Counted from the stretch's first letter, positions 7,819 to 16,891 are shown. The stretch is 64,000 bases of DNA from DAOPJM01 sp964490325 (GCA_964490325.1 CAZBBX010000003.1:54734-118733), one strand, 5' to 3'. Notes: generated from the sequence alone by a model not told the origin. Program-made: numbers and translations.

Positions 7819-9069
7819 ATGCAACTGGCCTTACACGGCAATATTATCGAGACGCGAAGTAAGGGCTTCGCCGTACACTTAAACAGCTATTTGGTGGCAG
7901 AAAATGGCCGTATTGTCGGCATTTTTGACGTTCTGCCCGAACGCTTTAAGACTGCGCAGCAGGAGGATTGGGGCAGCGCGCTGCTGTTGCCCGCACTTTG
8001 CGACATGCACGCGCATGCGCCGCAGTATCCCATGCTGGGCGTGGGCTTCGACCTCCCGCTTTTGGATTGGCTGGATCGATACACCTTTCCCATGGAGGCG
8101 CGTTTTTCGGACATTCGCTATGCCGAAGCGGTCTATCCAAAGTTTGCGCAGGCGCTCATCGACTGCGGCACGACACGCTTTTGCTTGTTTTCCTCCCTGC
8201 ATACGGACGCTACGCTCGTGCTGATGCGCGCTCTTGAGGACGCGGGACTGTATGGCTATGTCGGCAAGGTCAACATGGACAGAAACGGAACGCCGCAGCT
8301 TGAGGAGACGACTGAGGAGAGTAAGCGGGAGACCCTGCGCTGGCTGGACGCCTGTAAGGACCTAAAGCATATCAAGCCCATCCTTACGCCACGCTTTACG
8401 CCCTCCTGCACCGATGAACTGATGCGCTGGTTGGGCGAACTGGCAAAGGAAAGGCAGCTGCCCGTCCAATCGCATCTGTCCGAAAATTTGGCGGAGATGG
8501 ACTGGGTGCATAAGCTGCATCCCGACTGCGCGCAGTACTGGGAGACCTACGACAAGTACGGCCTGTTCGGACAGCGGAGCATCATGGCGCATTGCGTGCA
8601 TTGCGATGCGCGGGAGCGTAAGGCGCTGAAGGAGCACGGCGTTCTGGTGGCGCATTGCGCGGATTCCAACGTGAACCTGTCCAGCGGCTTTGCGCCGGTG
8701 CGGACGATGCTCGACGAGGGCGTGCGCGTAGCTTTAGGCTCAGACATAGCAGGCGGTTCGCAGCTTTGCATGCTCGATGTGATGACGGCTTCCATTCGCG
8801 CAAGCAAGGTGCGCCGCGTGGAAAACAAGTGGACGCTGCCCTTCCTGACGGTCGCGGAGGCATGGCATCTGGGAACAGGCGCCGCCGCTTCCTTCTTTGG
8901 CGAGAAGGAGGGCTTCTCTGTGGGAGCGCCGCTGCACGCGCTTGTGATAGACGATCTGGATCGCGTCGGTACTGAGCTGATGAGCGTCACGGAACGTGCA
9001 GAACGAGCGCCCTACTTGGGACGCGACTGCATCAAGGCGGTCTACGTTCCCCATGCAAGACTAAAATAA
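7819..9069 (+). CDS. guaD: Guanine deaminase-like amidohydrolase
   Basis: A 416-residue amidohydrolase. The metal site is visible in CDMHAHAPQYP near residue 57, SHLSE near 218, AHCVHCD near 254 and GSDIAGG near 310. The segment GVGFDLPLLDWLDRYTFP is characteristic of guanine deaminases, which convert guanine to xanthine and ammonia. Xanthine is the usual substrate of the molybdenum hydroxylase served by the selenium genes in this window. It is the last gene of the hydantoinase-mocA-guaD operon. A hairpin with a T run follows. Other amidohydrolase substrates remain possible. Confidence 0.86.
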   Translation: MQLALHGNIIETRSKGFAVHLNSYLVAENGRIVGIFDVLPERFKTAQQEDWGSALLLPALCDMHAHAPQYPMLGVGFDLPLLDWLDRYTFPMEARFSDIRYAEAVYPKFAQALIDCGTTRFCLFSSLHTDATLVLMRALEDAGLYGYVGKVNMDRNGTPQLEETTEESKRETLRWLDACKDLKHIKPILTPRFTPSCTDELMRWLGELAKERQLPVQSHLSENLAEMDWVHKLHPDCAQYWETYDKYGLFGQRSIMAHCVHCDARERKALKEHGVLVAHCADSNVNLSSGFAPVRTMLDEGVRVALGSDIAGGSQLCMLDVMTASIRASKVRRVENKWTLPFLTVAEAWHLGTGAAASFFGEKEGFSVGAPLHALVIDDLDRVGTELMSVTERAERAPYLGRDCIKAVYVPHARLK

Positions 9070-9085
9070 AAAAGGTACTTTCAAA

Positions 9086-9119
9086 AGGGCTGCCGCAGGA
9101 GGATCGCGGCGGCTCTTTT
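9086..9119 (+). terminator. Intrinsic terminator after guaD
   Basis: AGGGCTGCCGC (9086-9096) pairs with GCGGCGGCTCT (9106-9116), with two G-U pairs, followed by TTTT. Confidence 0.7.
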
Positions 9120-9253
9120 CTATAGATCGCGGGATAAAAAATAGGTCGGCTGCGCAGGATAGGGGAAGCGGGCGCGATGAAAGTAAGACGACATAGACTG
9201 CCGATCGCTTTCTGTTCGGGAGAAACGGACCCTGCATAAGGAGGCTGCGCAGA

Positions 9254-9868
9254 ATGCATCTTAGTTCGTTTATCCTCATCGGGCTTGGCTGCATGACCCT
9301 CTGCGGCTGCTTTGACGCCTGTCTCACGCGGCCTGTGGAGCGTGTGTTGTTGGCACTCCTCTGCGTTGGCGGGGTGCTGCTTGCCTATTTTGAAGTAGAA
9401 TTTCAACCGACAACTGCCTTGTCCGTCTATCCTTGCGCACTGCTTTTGTTGGCAATGGGCGCGCTGCCCTTTGGACGCCGCCGCATCGGAGGCGTGCTGC
9501 TTTGCGCCGTATTTGGCGGACTGATCGGCTGGAAGCTCTTGGATCGTTTTCCCTTGTTTTCGGAGCCCGGAATACTGATCGCACTGCCCACACTCATACT
9601 GTGCATGGTCTGCCAAACAGGCTCTGCGGAGCGCTTGACCGCCGTTGTTCTTGCGCCGCTCGTTGCAATGCTCGTGTATGTCGCACAGGATCTTTTGCTG
9701 TACGGCTACGCCCGCGTGATGCTGGGCTCCGCGGAGGCCGCGGATGCGCAGGCGATCGGCGTGACGGCACTCTTGTTGTATGAAGCGTTCCGCGCATGGC
9801 GTAAGACACGTTCCGCTGCGTATCAGCCAAAAAGAAATTGTCGGATCGACACGGCGATCCGACAATGA
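9254..9868 (+). CDS. Small membrane protein of unknown function
   Basis: A 204-residue protein with about six hydrophobic stretches and short loops, ending in a basic cytoplasmic tail. The start has AAGGAGG nine bases upstream. I recognise no family. It stands alone between the guaD terminator and the convergent YibE/F gene. Its last codons lie inside a perfect 11-bp hairpin that acts as the boundary with the gene on the other strand. Confidence 0.6.
   Translation: MHLSSFILIGLGCMTLCGCFDACLTRPVERVLLALLCVGGVLLAYFEVEFQPTTALSVYPCALLLLAMGALPFGRRRIGGVLLCAVFGGLIGWKLLDRFPLFSEPGILIALPTLILCMVCQTGSAERLTAVVLAPLVAMLVYVAQDLLLYGYARVMLGSAEAADAQAIGVTALLLYEAFRAWRKTRSAAYQPKRNCRIDTAIRQ
9838..9865 (-). terminator. 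Hairpin terminator for the minus-strand YibE/F gene
   Basis: TTGTCGGATCG (9838-9848) and CGATCCGACAA (9855-9865) form a perfect 11-bp stem. Read on the minus strand, it is followed by TTTCTTTTT. It overlaps the end of the plus-strand membrane gene. Confidence 0.7.
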
Positions 9869-9942
9869 TGCTGACGATAAATCATCATGGCTCCGCTGTT
9901 ACAAACCCGTAATGAATCCGAAGCTTTAACGGCCGCAAGCGC

Positions 9943-11310
9943 TTACTTGTCGGTCTTCACGGGGTGGCGGCGGATCCGCTCCGACAGCGGCGCAAGCAGG
10001 GAGGAGATGAACGCCGTGAGCGGTACGGCTAAAATGATGCCCGTGCTGCCTGCAAGTCCTATGATCAGTTCCGATGCGATAAAGTCGTTGTTGATGATGG
10101 CGCGGTACGACCAGCCGTTGATGTAGATCAAGACAAAGTCCACAAGGGCGCTGCCCGTAAAGGCAAGCACCAAGGTGTTGGTCATGGTGCCCACGGCGTC
10201 TCTGCCGATGTTCATGCCGGAGCGGAACAGGTCGCGGCTTCCCATGCTGCCGTTGACGCTTCTTAGCTCGTTCACGGCGGAGGAGATGCTCATGGCGACA
10301 TCCATCACAGCGCCCATGGAGGCGATGATGACGCCCGATACGAACAGGCCGCGTATGTTGATCTGATAGCCTTGGTACTTGGCCTGCACCAGCGTGTCGG
10401 TCTCGTTGGTGGCAAGCTCCAACCCGTCGATGTGCATGATCCTTCCCGCTATATAGGCAAACAGCGCCGCAACGGCAAAGCCTGCGATCGTGCCCAATAT
10501 GGCCGACAGCGTCTTTGCGCTGACTCCGTCCAGCAGGACGAAGCACACGATGGTCGTATAGATGGCGATAAGGAAGGTCAGCCCCACGGCGGAGAAGCCC
10601 TTGAGCAGCAGCGGCACAAGGATGCACACGATGCACACAATGGTAAAGAGCAGCCCAATAATGGAGCGCGCCCCCACCTTTCCGCCTACCAAAATGGTGA
10701 CGATCAAAAACAGCGCGATCATACCGTAGATGGCAAGGGTACGGTTGTAGTTCGTGACGGAAACACTGATGGAGGGATCGCCATTTTCGTCCAACGAAGT
10801 GTAGTTGGTGTAGACGTTCAACAGCAGACGCGTTCCCACGGAGGCGTGCTTGTCAAACAGCTTGCTCATGCGGTTCTCCACGGTGAAGGTCTGCCCCGTA
10901 TAGCGTCCCGTCTGCATCTGCACGGAGAGGTACTGCGTCCCAAGATGCACATTTTCCGTGTCGGGATCCTGCTGCACGCTCTCGTCCAAGATCTCGGTCA
11001 CGATCCCGTATTCATATTCGTAGATCTGCAGATCGGTCCCGTCATACAGCTCGTCCGACAATTCTTCATCGTTGAATAAAAGGCGGTTGGAGTCCACGGC
11101 CAGACCCGCGCTTGAAAAGTATACGCTCTTTGCATCATCGGGATCGGAATTGTACAGAGCCGCAGGCGTTTTAGCATACAGGTATGCAGCGACGAACAGC
11201 ACGGCAGCCACAAGCAAGATCAAAGCGACCCGCCAATCAAAACGTGAAAGGAAGCGTTTTTTAAAAGAGGGCTTTTTAGCGTCCGCAGGCTTCCTAAATT
11301 TTGCTTTCAA
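9943..11310 (-). CDS. YibE/F-family membrane protein
   Basis: A 455-residue protein. One N-terminal transmembrane segment (about residues 28-46) is followed by an extracytoplasmic domain (50-200) and then a YibE/F-like membrane domain with seven to eight helices (from about 205). The conserved stretch VIIASMGAVMDVAMSISSA near 340 is the family signature. Function is unknown; some relatives are predicted permeases. The start is TTG at 11310 with GGTGAGAG upstream; no ATG lies nearby in frame. It has its own promoter. Confidence 0.82.
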   Translation of the reverse strand: MKAKFRKPADAKKPSFKKRFLSRFDWRVALILLVAAVLFVAAYLYAKTPAALYNSDPDDAKSVYFSSAGLAVDSNRLLFNDEELSDELYDGTDLQIYEYEYGIVTEILDESVQQDPDTENVHLGTQYLSVQMQTGRYTGQTFTVENRMSKLFDKHASVGTRLLLNVYTNYTSLDENGDPSISVSVTNYNRTLAIYGMIALFLIVTILVGGKVGARSIIGLLFTIVCIVCILVPLLLKGFSAVGLTFLIAIYTTIVCFVLLDGVSAKTLSAILGTIAGFAVAALFAYIAGRIMHIDGLELATNETDTLVQAKYQGYQINIRGLFVSGVIIASMGAVMDVAMSISSAVNELRSVNGSMGSRDLFRSGMNIGRDAVGTMTNTLVLAFTGSALVDFVLIYINGWSYRAIINNDFIASELIIGLAGSTGIILAVPLTAFISSLLAPLSERIRRHPVKTDK

Positions 11311-11375
11311 ACTCTCACCAACCTTTATTGACTGCGATCAGCCGCATCAGGAGCCGCAATACAACTTTCTACGGT

Positions 11376-11405
11376 AGTATACAACGTTTAGAAAGCTCGC
11401 GTCAA
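11376..11405 (-). promoter_or_regulatory. Sigma-A promoter for YibE/F gene
   Basis: On the minus strand: TTGACG (11400-11405), an 18-base spacer and TATACT (11376-11381). Confidence 0.6.
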
Positions 11406-11451
11406 GCGGCACAGCCTTCTAAAAAGAGCGAATACTTATGCAAGAATTTGG

Positions 11452-11480
11452 TTTACATTCGCAGATCTAAGCGGTATACT
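11452..11480 (+). promoter_or_regulatory. Sigma-A promoter for thiF-adh-aor operon
   Basis: TTTACA (11452-11457), a 17-base spacer and TATACT (11475-11480), 24 bases before the thiF ATG. Confidence 0.7.
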
Positions 11481-11504
11481 GATATTAATGGGGGAACAAG
11501 GCGC

Positions 11505-12239
11505 ATGGAGCTTAGTACGGAACGGTATCGAAGACAGCAAGCTTTGATCGGTGAGACGGGACAAAAAGCCCTGAAAAGAGCAAGGGTCGCCCTCATCGGA
11601 CTTGGCGGCTTGGGCAGCGTTGCGGCTTTTTCTCTTGCGGGGCTGGGCGTAGGCGAGCTGCTTTTAATCGATTTTGACGCGGTATCGCCTTCCAACCTGA
11701 ACCGTCAGTTCCTGTACAGCGAGAACGATCTCAACCGCAGCAAGGCCGACTGCGCACAAAAGCGACTTTCCGTGTTCAACAGTGAAATATCCCTTCGATC
11801 CGTAAACTGCCGCGTTGACGAAAAGAACGCGGCGTCCTTGCTTGACGGCTGCGATGTTGTGCTGTGCTGTATCGACGAACTAAAGCAGCGCCTGTCCCTG
11901 TCTAAAGCGCTTTTTCCCCTGAACGCAGCGCAGATCCATGCGGGCGTGGAGGGCTTTGACGGAACGCTGCTCGTTAGCAATGCGCAGTCACCCTGCCTTG
12001 CCTGCGCCTATCCAAACGGAGTGGGGAGCGGTGCACACAAAAACGCCGTCTCGCTGCCGCCCATTACGAGCGCACTTTCCGCGCTGATGGCACAGGCGAC
12101 GCTGCTGACGATCTTGGGACGCGGTGATACGCTGACGGGCAAGCTCTATTGCTTCGACGGCCGCCGCCTCACCCTCGAGGCGATCCCCCTTGTAAGGCGG
12201 AAAACCTGTCCGATCTGTGGAGGGGCGCAAAAACGGTAG
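11505..12239 (+). CDS. ThiF/MoeB/HesA-family adenylyltransferase
   Basis: An E1-like activating enzyme of 244 residues. It has the ATP-binding GLGGLGS loop near residue 32, the Asp of LLIDFDAVSPSNLNRQFL near 55, the lysine of NRSKAD and a C-terminal zinc Cys pair (CPIC, paired with CLAC near residue 170). These enzymes adenylate the C-terminal Gly-Gly of MoaD/ThiS proteins. A MoaD-like carrier ending in GGG lies at the end of the same gene run, so this is probably its partner in tungsten/molybdenum pterin synthesis. ATG at 11505 was chosen because the promoter ends just upstream. Confidence 0.88.
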   Translation: MELSTERYRRQQALIGETGQKALKRARVALIGLGGLGSVAAFSLAGLGVGELLLIDFDAVSPSNLNRQFLYSENDLNRSKADCAQKRLSVFNSEISLRSVNCRVDEKNAASLLDGCDVVLCCIDELKQRLSLSKALFPLNAAQIHAGVEGFDGTLLVSNAQSPCLACAYPNGVGSGAHKNAVSLPPITSALSALMAQATLLTILGRGDTLTGKLYCFDGRRLTLEAIPLVRRKTCPICGGAQKR

Positions 12240-12333
12240 TCAACGGGGCTTGACCCCGTAAAACGCCAAGGAGCCGAAAGCCCTTGGCAATAGAAGGAAC
12301 AAAATGGGAAGCACAAAGCAGGAGGAATGAAAG

Positions 12334-13554
12334 ATGTCAGTTTCATGGGCGCTGAAAAAGGCTTGGTATCGTACCTTCCAAGCGGTGTTCAATGTCGGAG
12401 CGGCCTTGCTGCCGTGGCGCAAGGCGGAACGGGTAGAGGGTGCAGGGAGCATCGGCAAGATCCCCGCGCTGCTCAAGACGGAAGGCGTAACAAAACCCAT
12501 CGTCGTGACGGATCCGGGCTTGATGAAGGCGGGTGTGGCACCTCGCGTCCTTGCCGTCTTGGACGATGCAAAGATCCCGTATTCGCTGTACGACAGCGTA
12601 GAGCCAAACCCATCGGTCAACACGGTCGAGCGCATCCGCAAGCAGTATCTGGACGAGGGCTGCGGCGGCTTCATCGCCATAGGCGGCGGCTCCTCCATGG
12701 ACGCGGCCAAGGGTGCGGCGGCTCGGGTGACGCGACCCAAAAAGACGGTCAACCAAATGGGTGGTCTGCTGAAGGTGTTAAAGCGTATCCCGCCCTTTAT
12801 CGCCGTTCCCACAACGGCGGGCACCGGCTCGGAAACGACCATTGCCGCAGTGGTGACGGACACACAGACGCATCATAAGTACGCCATCATGGATCTGAGG
12901 CTCATCCCGCGCTATGCGGTGCTGGATCCTGAGCTGACGCTGGGTCTGCCGCCGCACATCACCTCCACCACGGGCATGGACGCGCTGACTCACGCTGTGG
13001 AGGGGTATCTATGCTGGACGATGACCACCAAGGACAGCCTGCACTGCGCCGAGGAAGCTGCAAAGGCCATCTTCAAAAACTTAGAAAAGGTCTATCAAAA
13101 CGGACAGGACGTCGAGGCACGAAGCGCCATGCTGGTCGCTTCCTATCAGGCGGGCTTTGCCTTCACCCGTGCGGGCGTGGGCAACATTCACGCCATTGCG
13201 CATACCTTGGGCGGCCTGTACGGCACGCCGCACGGCCTTGCCAACGCGGTGATCCTGCCCATCGTCTTAGAGGATTACGGCGACAAGGTCGCAGCGAAGC
13301 TTGCGCATCTGGCAAGGATAACGGGCGTTGCGTCCGAGGGCAGCGACAGCGACATGGCAAAGGCCTTTGTCACCGAGATCTATGCCATGAACGAGCGCAT
13401 GGGCATTCCGCGTCACTTAGACGTCATCCGCGACGAGGATGTGCAGCAGATCATCACTTGGGCGTCGCATGAGGCCAATCCCATCTATCCCGTACCCGTG
13501 CTGTTCGATCGCGCACACTTTGCTGCTGTGATCGAAAAGATACGCGGGAGGTAG
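12334..13554 (+). CDS. Iron-containing alcohol dehydrogenase
   Basis: A type III alcohol dehydrogenase of 406 residues. It shows the NAD(P)-binding GGGSSMDAAKG near residue 110, PTTAGTGSE near 153, and the iron ligands in GMDALTHAVEGY near 212 and NIHAIAHTLGGLYGTPHG near 285. The family interconverts alcohols and aldehydes. It lies 94 bases after thiF and two bases before a polyferredoxin and then AOR, so it probably supplies or uses the aldehyde handled by AOR. AGGAGGA precedes the ATG. Confidence 0.92.
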   Translation: MSVSWALKKAWYRTFQAVFNVGAALLPWRKAERVEGAGSIGKIPALLKTEGVTKPIVVTDPGLMKAGVAPRVLAVLDDAKIPYSLYDSVEPNPSVNTVERIRKQYLDEGCGGFIAIGGGSSMDAAKGAAARVTRPKKTVNQMGGLLKVLKRIPPFIAVPTTAGTGSETTIAAVVTDTQTHHKYAIMDLRLIPRYAVLDPELTLGLPPHITSTTGMDALTHAVEGYLCWTMTTKDSLHCAEEAAKAIFKNLEKVYQNGQDVEARSAMLVASYQAGFAFTRAGVGNIHAIAHTLGGLYGTPHGLANAVILPIVLEDYGDKVAAKLAHLARITGVASEGSDSDMAKAFVTEIYAMNERMGIPRHLDVIRDEDVQQIITWASHEANPIYPVPVLFDRAHFAAVIEKIRGR

Positions 13555-13556
13555 GT

Positions 13557-13997
13557 ATGGCGCATACCATCACAACGGCCTGCGTCGGCTGCGGCGCCTG
13601 CGCAAGGCTCTGCCCCGTACTTGCGATCACGGGAGAGCGCGGCAAGCAGCACGTCGTCAACGAAAAGCGCTGTGTGGACTGCGGCGTTTGCGGCAGAGTC
13701 TGCCCAAAGGGCGCGATCACGGACGAGACAGGCAAGGTCTGCGCGGTGGTCAAGCGCAGCGAATGGAAAAGACCCTCGATCGACACGGAGCTTTGCTCCG
13801 CCTGCGGCCTGTGCGTTTCCGTTTGCACGGCGGAGGCGTTGTCCATTGCCTACCCGCGCTATCGCGGCGATTTCCATGTTACGGCGATCCTGAGCGCCGA
13901 AAAAAAGTGCGTGGGCTGCGGCCTTTGCGAACAAGCCTGCCCGCTGGAGGCGATCACGCTGCATTTGCCCGAGGCTGCGGCGCAAAAGGAGGCCTGA
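13557..13997 (+). CDS. Ferredoxin with four 4Fe-4S clusters
   Basis: A 146-residue protein with four CxxCxxCxxxC motifs: CVGCGACARLCP near 9, CVDCGVCGRVCP near 41, CSACGLCVSVCT near 80 and CVGCGLCEQACP near 119. This gives two bicluster ferredoxin modules in tandem. It lies two bases after the alcohol dehydrogenase and one base before AOR, so it is very probably the electron carrier of AOR. Confidence 0.92.
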   Translation: MAHTITTACVGCGACARLCPVLAITGERGKQHVVNEKRCVDCGVCGRVCPKGAITDETGKVCAVVKRSEWKRPSIDTELCSACGLCVSVCTAEALSIAYPRYRGDFHVTAILSAEKKCVGCGLCEQACPLEAITLHLPEAAAQKEA

Positions 13998-13998
13998 G

Positions 13999-15897
13999 AT
14001 GGAACAGGCAAAATACATTTGGGTGGATTTGAGCAGTAAAAGCGCAAAGCCCTACCTTGTTCCGCAGAACTACTGCGAAAAATACATCGGCGGCAAGTGC
14101 CTTGCGGCGCGGCTTTTGTTGGATCTGACCGAAAAGGGCGTGGATCCGCTTGCGCCCGAGGCGATGCTCATCGTCAACACGGGTCCGCTCAACGGAACGG
14201 GAGCGCCCTCGTCCAGCCGCTTCAACATGAGCTTCAAGAACGTCATGACAGGCGGCATTGCTTCCAGCAACAGCGGCGGCCAGTTTGGCGTGCTGCTGCG
14301 CAAGGCGGGATACGAGGGTCTGATCCTTACGGGAAGGGCGGAGAAGCCGACACTTTTGGAGATCCTTGACGGCGAGGTGCATTTCACGGACGCGGCGGAG
14401 CTGTGGGGTCTCGATGCAGAGGAGACGCAGGCAAAGCTGCCCAAGCCGTATGGGAAGCTCGTCATCGGCCCCGCAGGCGAGCATCTGGTGCGCTACGCAT
14501 CCGTGGCGTCGGGGGAGCGTATGTCGGGGCGCTGCGGCTGCGGCGCCGTGTTCGGCAGCAAGAATCTCAAGGCGGTCGTTGCATACGGTACCCGCCAGAT
14601 CCCCGTGTACGATCGCGAGGGGCTGAAAGCCTTCACCAAGAAGTGGGTGAAATTCTTGCGCAAGCACCCCATGACGGGGGAGAGCCTGCCGCGCTACGGC
14701 AGCGGCGGCTTGGTCAACAAGGCCAACGCCTCCTATGCGCTGCCCACGCATAACTTCAAATATGGACATGACGCTAAGGCGGACGCCGTCAGCGGCGAGA
14801 CGCTCACAGAGACGATGCTGGTGCGCAACGGCTCCTGCGTGAGCTGCCCCATCCGCTGCGAACGGCGTGTGTTGGTGGACGGCAAGGAGGTCAAGGGTCC
14901 CGAATACGAAACGATGGGCTTCTTTGGTCCCAACATCGACGCGCACGATCTCAAGCTGGTGCTCAAGATGAACTACCTTTGCGATGTGTACGGAATGGAC
15001 ACCATCTCCTGCGCATCGACCATCGCGTTTGCCATGGAGCTGAAGGAGCAAGGTATTCACGACTTTGGCGTGTCTTTTTCGGATGTGGAGGGCTTGGAAG
15101 CCTTGATTCGGGAAATCGCCCTGCGCGAAGGCGCTGGAAATGAGCTTGCCGAGGGCACCAAGCGCTTGAGCGAAAAGTACGGCGGCAAGGACTTTGCAAT
15201 GAACGCCAAGGGACTGGAGATGGCTTCCTACGAACCGCGCCGCAGCGTGGGCATGGGTTTGGGCTATGCCGTGGCAAATCGCGGCGGCTGCCATCTCAAC
15301 GGCGGCTACTTGGCGCTGCTCGAATCGGTGGGCGTGCTGTCCTTGGATGCGCAAAGCCCGAAGGCGAAGGCAGAGTTTACGGTGTTCATGCAGGACTGCT
15401 TGGAGGCCGTGTCCACGGCAGGGCATTGCCTATTCTCCGCGCAGACCTTCGTTCCCGCGATCCTGTACAAATGGGGACCCACCCATCCCATGACGCGGCT
15501 CATCGGCAAGATTGCCACGCATATCGGCTGGGGCGTGCGCCTGCTGCTGCGTTTGAGCAATCTTTTGCAGTTCAATTCGCTCTATCTGCTGCCCCATGCG
15601 GAGGCGCTGCACCTTGCGACGGGACTGAAAATGAAGACGGCAGAGTTCATCAAGCTGGGCGAGCGCAGCTACAATTTAGAGCGCCTGTACAGTCTGCGGG
15701 AGGGCTTGAGCGGCAAGGACGACACCCTGCCCGATCGATTGACAAAGACGCCGCAGGATCCGTCAAAGCCCGACACGGTGGTACCGCTTGACAAGATGCT
15801 GCCGCGCTACTACAAGACACGCGGCTGGGACGCGCAGGGCATTCCCACAAAGAAGACGCTGCAGCGCCTAAACATTGAGGAGGGGGGATCAAAATGA
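13999..15897 (+). CDS. aor: Aldehyde ferredoxin oxidoreductase (tungsten type)
   Basis: A 632-residue protein of the AOR family, which oxidises aldehydes to acids with a bis-pterin tungsten (or molybdenum) cofactor and one 4Fe-4S cluster. The N-terminal pterin-binding domain has GPLNGTGAPSSSRFN near residue 57. Cluster cysteines are in CVSCPIRC near 278, with a probable fourth Cys in GHCLFSAQTF near 475. The length is usual for the family. It overlaps the MoaD-like gene by four bases. The substrate is unknown; the alcohol dehydrogenase next door suggests an aldehyde derived from an alcohol. Confidence 0.93.
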   Translation: MEQAKYIWVDLSSKSAKPYLVPQNYCEKYIGGKCLAARLLLDLTEKGVDPLAPEAMLIVNTGPLNGTGAPSSSRFNMSFKNVMTGGIASSNSGGQFGVLLRKAGYEGLILTGRAEKPTLLEILDGEVHFTDAAELWGLDAEETQAKLPKPYGKLVIGPAGEHLVRYASVASGERMSGRCGCGAVFGSKNLKAVVAYGTRQIPVYDREGLKAFTKKWVKFLRKHPMTGESLPRYGSGGLVNKANASYALPTHNFKYGHDAKADAVSGETLTETMLVRNGSCVSCPIRCERRVLVDGKEVKGPEYETMGFFGPNIDAHDLKLVLKMNYLCDVYGMDTISCASTIAFAMELKEQGIHDFGVSFSDVEGLEALIREIALREGAGNELAEGTKRLSEKYGGKDFAMNAKGLEMASYEPRRSVGMGLGYAVANRGGCHLNGGYLALLESVGVLSLDAQSPKAKAEFTVFMQDCLEAVSTAGHCLFSAQTFVPAILYKWGPTHPMTRLIGKIATHIGWGVRLLLRLSNLLQFNSLYLLPHAEALHLATGLKMKTAEFIKLGERSYNLERLYSLREGLSGKDDTLPDRLTKTPQDPSKPDTVVPLDKMLPRYYKTRGWDAQGIPTKKTLQRLNIEEGGSK

Positions 15898-16145
15898 TCG
15901 TGATCCGCTATCGCGGCGAGCTTTTGGAGCGGATCGGCCACGAGTTTGACCGCGTTGCCGATATCCATACGGCAAAAGGCGCGCTGCGTTTCGTCAAAAT
16001 GGCATACGGAAAGGAGACCTGTAAGGTCGCAAAGAAGATGCTGATCGTTATAAACGGCGAAAGCATCGCGCTGCACGGATACTTTCATGCAAAACTGAAG
16101 GAGGGCGACGAGCTGGGCTTTTTACCCATCTGCGGCGGCGGCTGA
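15894..16145 (+). CDS. MoaD/ThiS-like sulfur carrier
   Basis: An 83-residue beta-grasp protein ending PICGGG, the Gly-Gly tail that an E1-like enzyme adenylates and that then carries sulfur as a thiocarboxylate. It is coupled to aor by an ATGA overlap. A MoaD-like gene after AOR is a common layout and probably serves pterin dithiolene formation. The ThiF-like enzyme at the start of the operon is its likely activator. Low similarity to standard MoaD is normal for this AOR-linked group. Confidence 0.8.
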   Translation: MIVIRYRGELLERIGHEFDRVADIHTAKGALRFVKMAYGKETCKVAKKMLIVINGESIALHGYFHAKLKEGDELGFLPICGGG

Positions 16146-16159
16146 TACGATCGATCGGA

Positions 16160-16891
16160 TCAGCGGTAGATCTTAACGCGTCCCGAAAACAGCTGTGCCA
16201 AGGTTTCGGTCAGCCTGTTTTCCTTTTGTCCGCTCAGGTCATAGATGATCAGCGTCTTGGGCGCCATGTGGATCAAAAGGTTCACCAGCCCCTCCCTTGC
16301 GCCGTCCTCGTACTCCAAGCGCACAAAGCAATCGTCCGTCAAGGTGCAGCGGCCATCCGCATGGATGCAAAGCTGCAGCTCGCAAACGCGTGGGGGCAGG
16401 GCCTCTAAATACGAATCGAGCGCCTGCAGCAGATCCTGATACTCGCGCCCCAGCAGCGCCTGCGCCGCAGCCTGCTCCACATACAGCTGCCACAGCTCGG
16501 TGTATTCCTGCATTCGAAAGGTCAAGTAGCCCTCCAAGCAAAAGGAAGTGGAGCGTTTCAGCTCCTCCGCGATCCCCTGTGCAAGCTTTTCATACTCCTC
16601 ATGTCCCCTTGCGGCGGAGAGCGCTTCCGTTAGGACGGTCTGCTTTTCCTCCAAGTTTAGAGGCAGTCGATCCGCCATGCGCGCCATGACAAAATACGAA
16701 AGATCGCGGCAGAGTACACGGGCAAGCGCCTGCGCCAACAGTCCCGCAGCACGCGAACCGCGCAGGGTCACGACCGTCTCCCGCTTGCGATCCGCAATGG
16801 TAAAGTCGGCTTCTCGTTCCCGTAAGCGCCTTGTGATCAGCGGCGTGGGATCCAGATCAAACTCCTCCGTAAAAACGACCCAGCTTGGCAT
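16160..16891 (-). CDS. ytxC: Probable sporulation protein YtxC
   Basis: A 243-residue soluble protein. The layout resembles the YtxC family: an N-terminal region, a helix-rich middle and a C-terminal segment near 200-240 reading NLLIHMAPKTLIIYDLSG before FSGRVKIYR. YtxC is a sporulation-linked protein of unknown mechanism. ATG at 16891 was chosen because AAGGAG lies seven bases upstream; an upstream in-frame TTG would place the ribosome site inside the gene. It stands alone, convergent with the aor operon. Family assignment rests on recalled patterns. Confidence 0.62.
   Translation of the reverse strand: MPSWVVFTEEFDLDPTPLITRRLREREADFTIADRKRETVVTLRGSRAAGLLAQALARVLCRDLSYFVMARMADRLPLNLEEKQTVLTEALSAARGHEEYEKLAQGIAEELKRSTSFCLEGYLTFRMQEYTELWQLYVEQAAAQALLGREYQDLLQALDSYLEALPPRVCELQLCIHADGRCTLTDDCFVRLEYEDGAREGLVNLLIHMAPKTLIIYDLSGQKENRLTETLAQLFSGRVKIYR

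Noticed and set aside
13954..15426. A 490-codon minus-strand frame opposite aor
   Set aside because: Antisense shadow; aor is a full-length, well-marked protein in the operon direction.
16142..16163. Palindrome between the moaD-like gene and ytxC as a terminator
   Set aside because: It has no T run on either strand and almost no loop; it may be a chance palindrome spanning the two gene ends.
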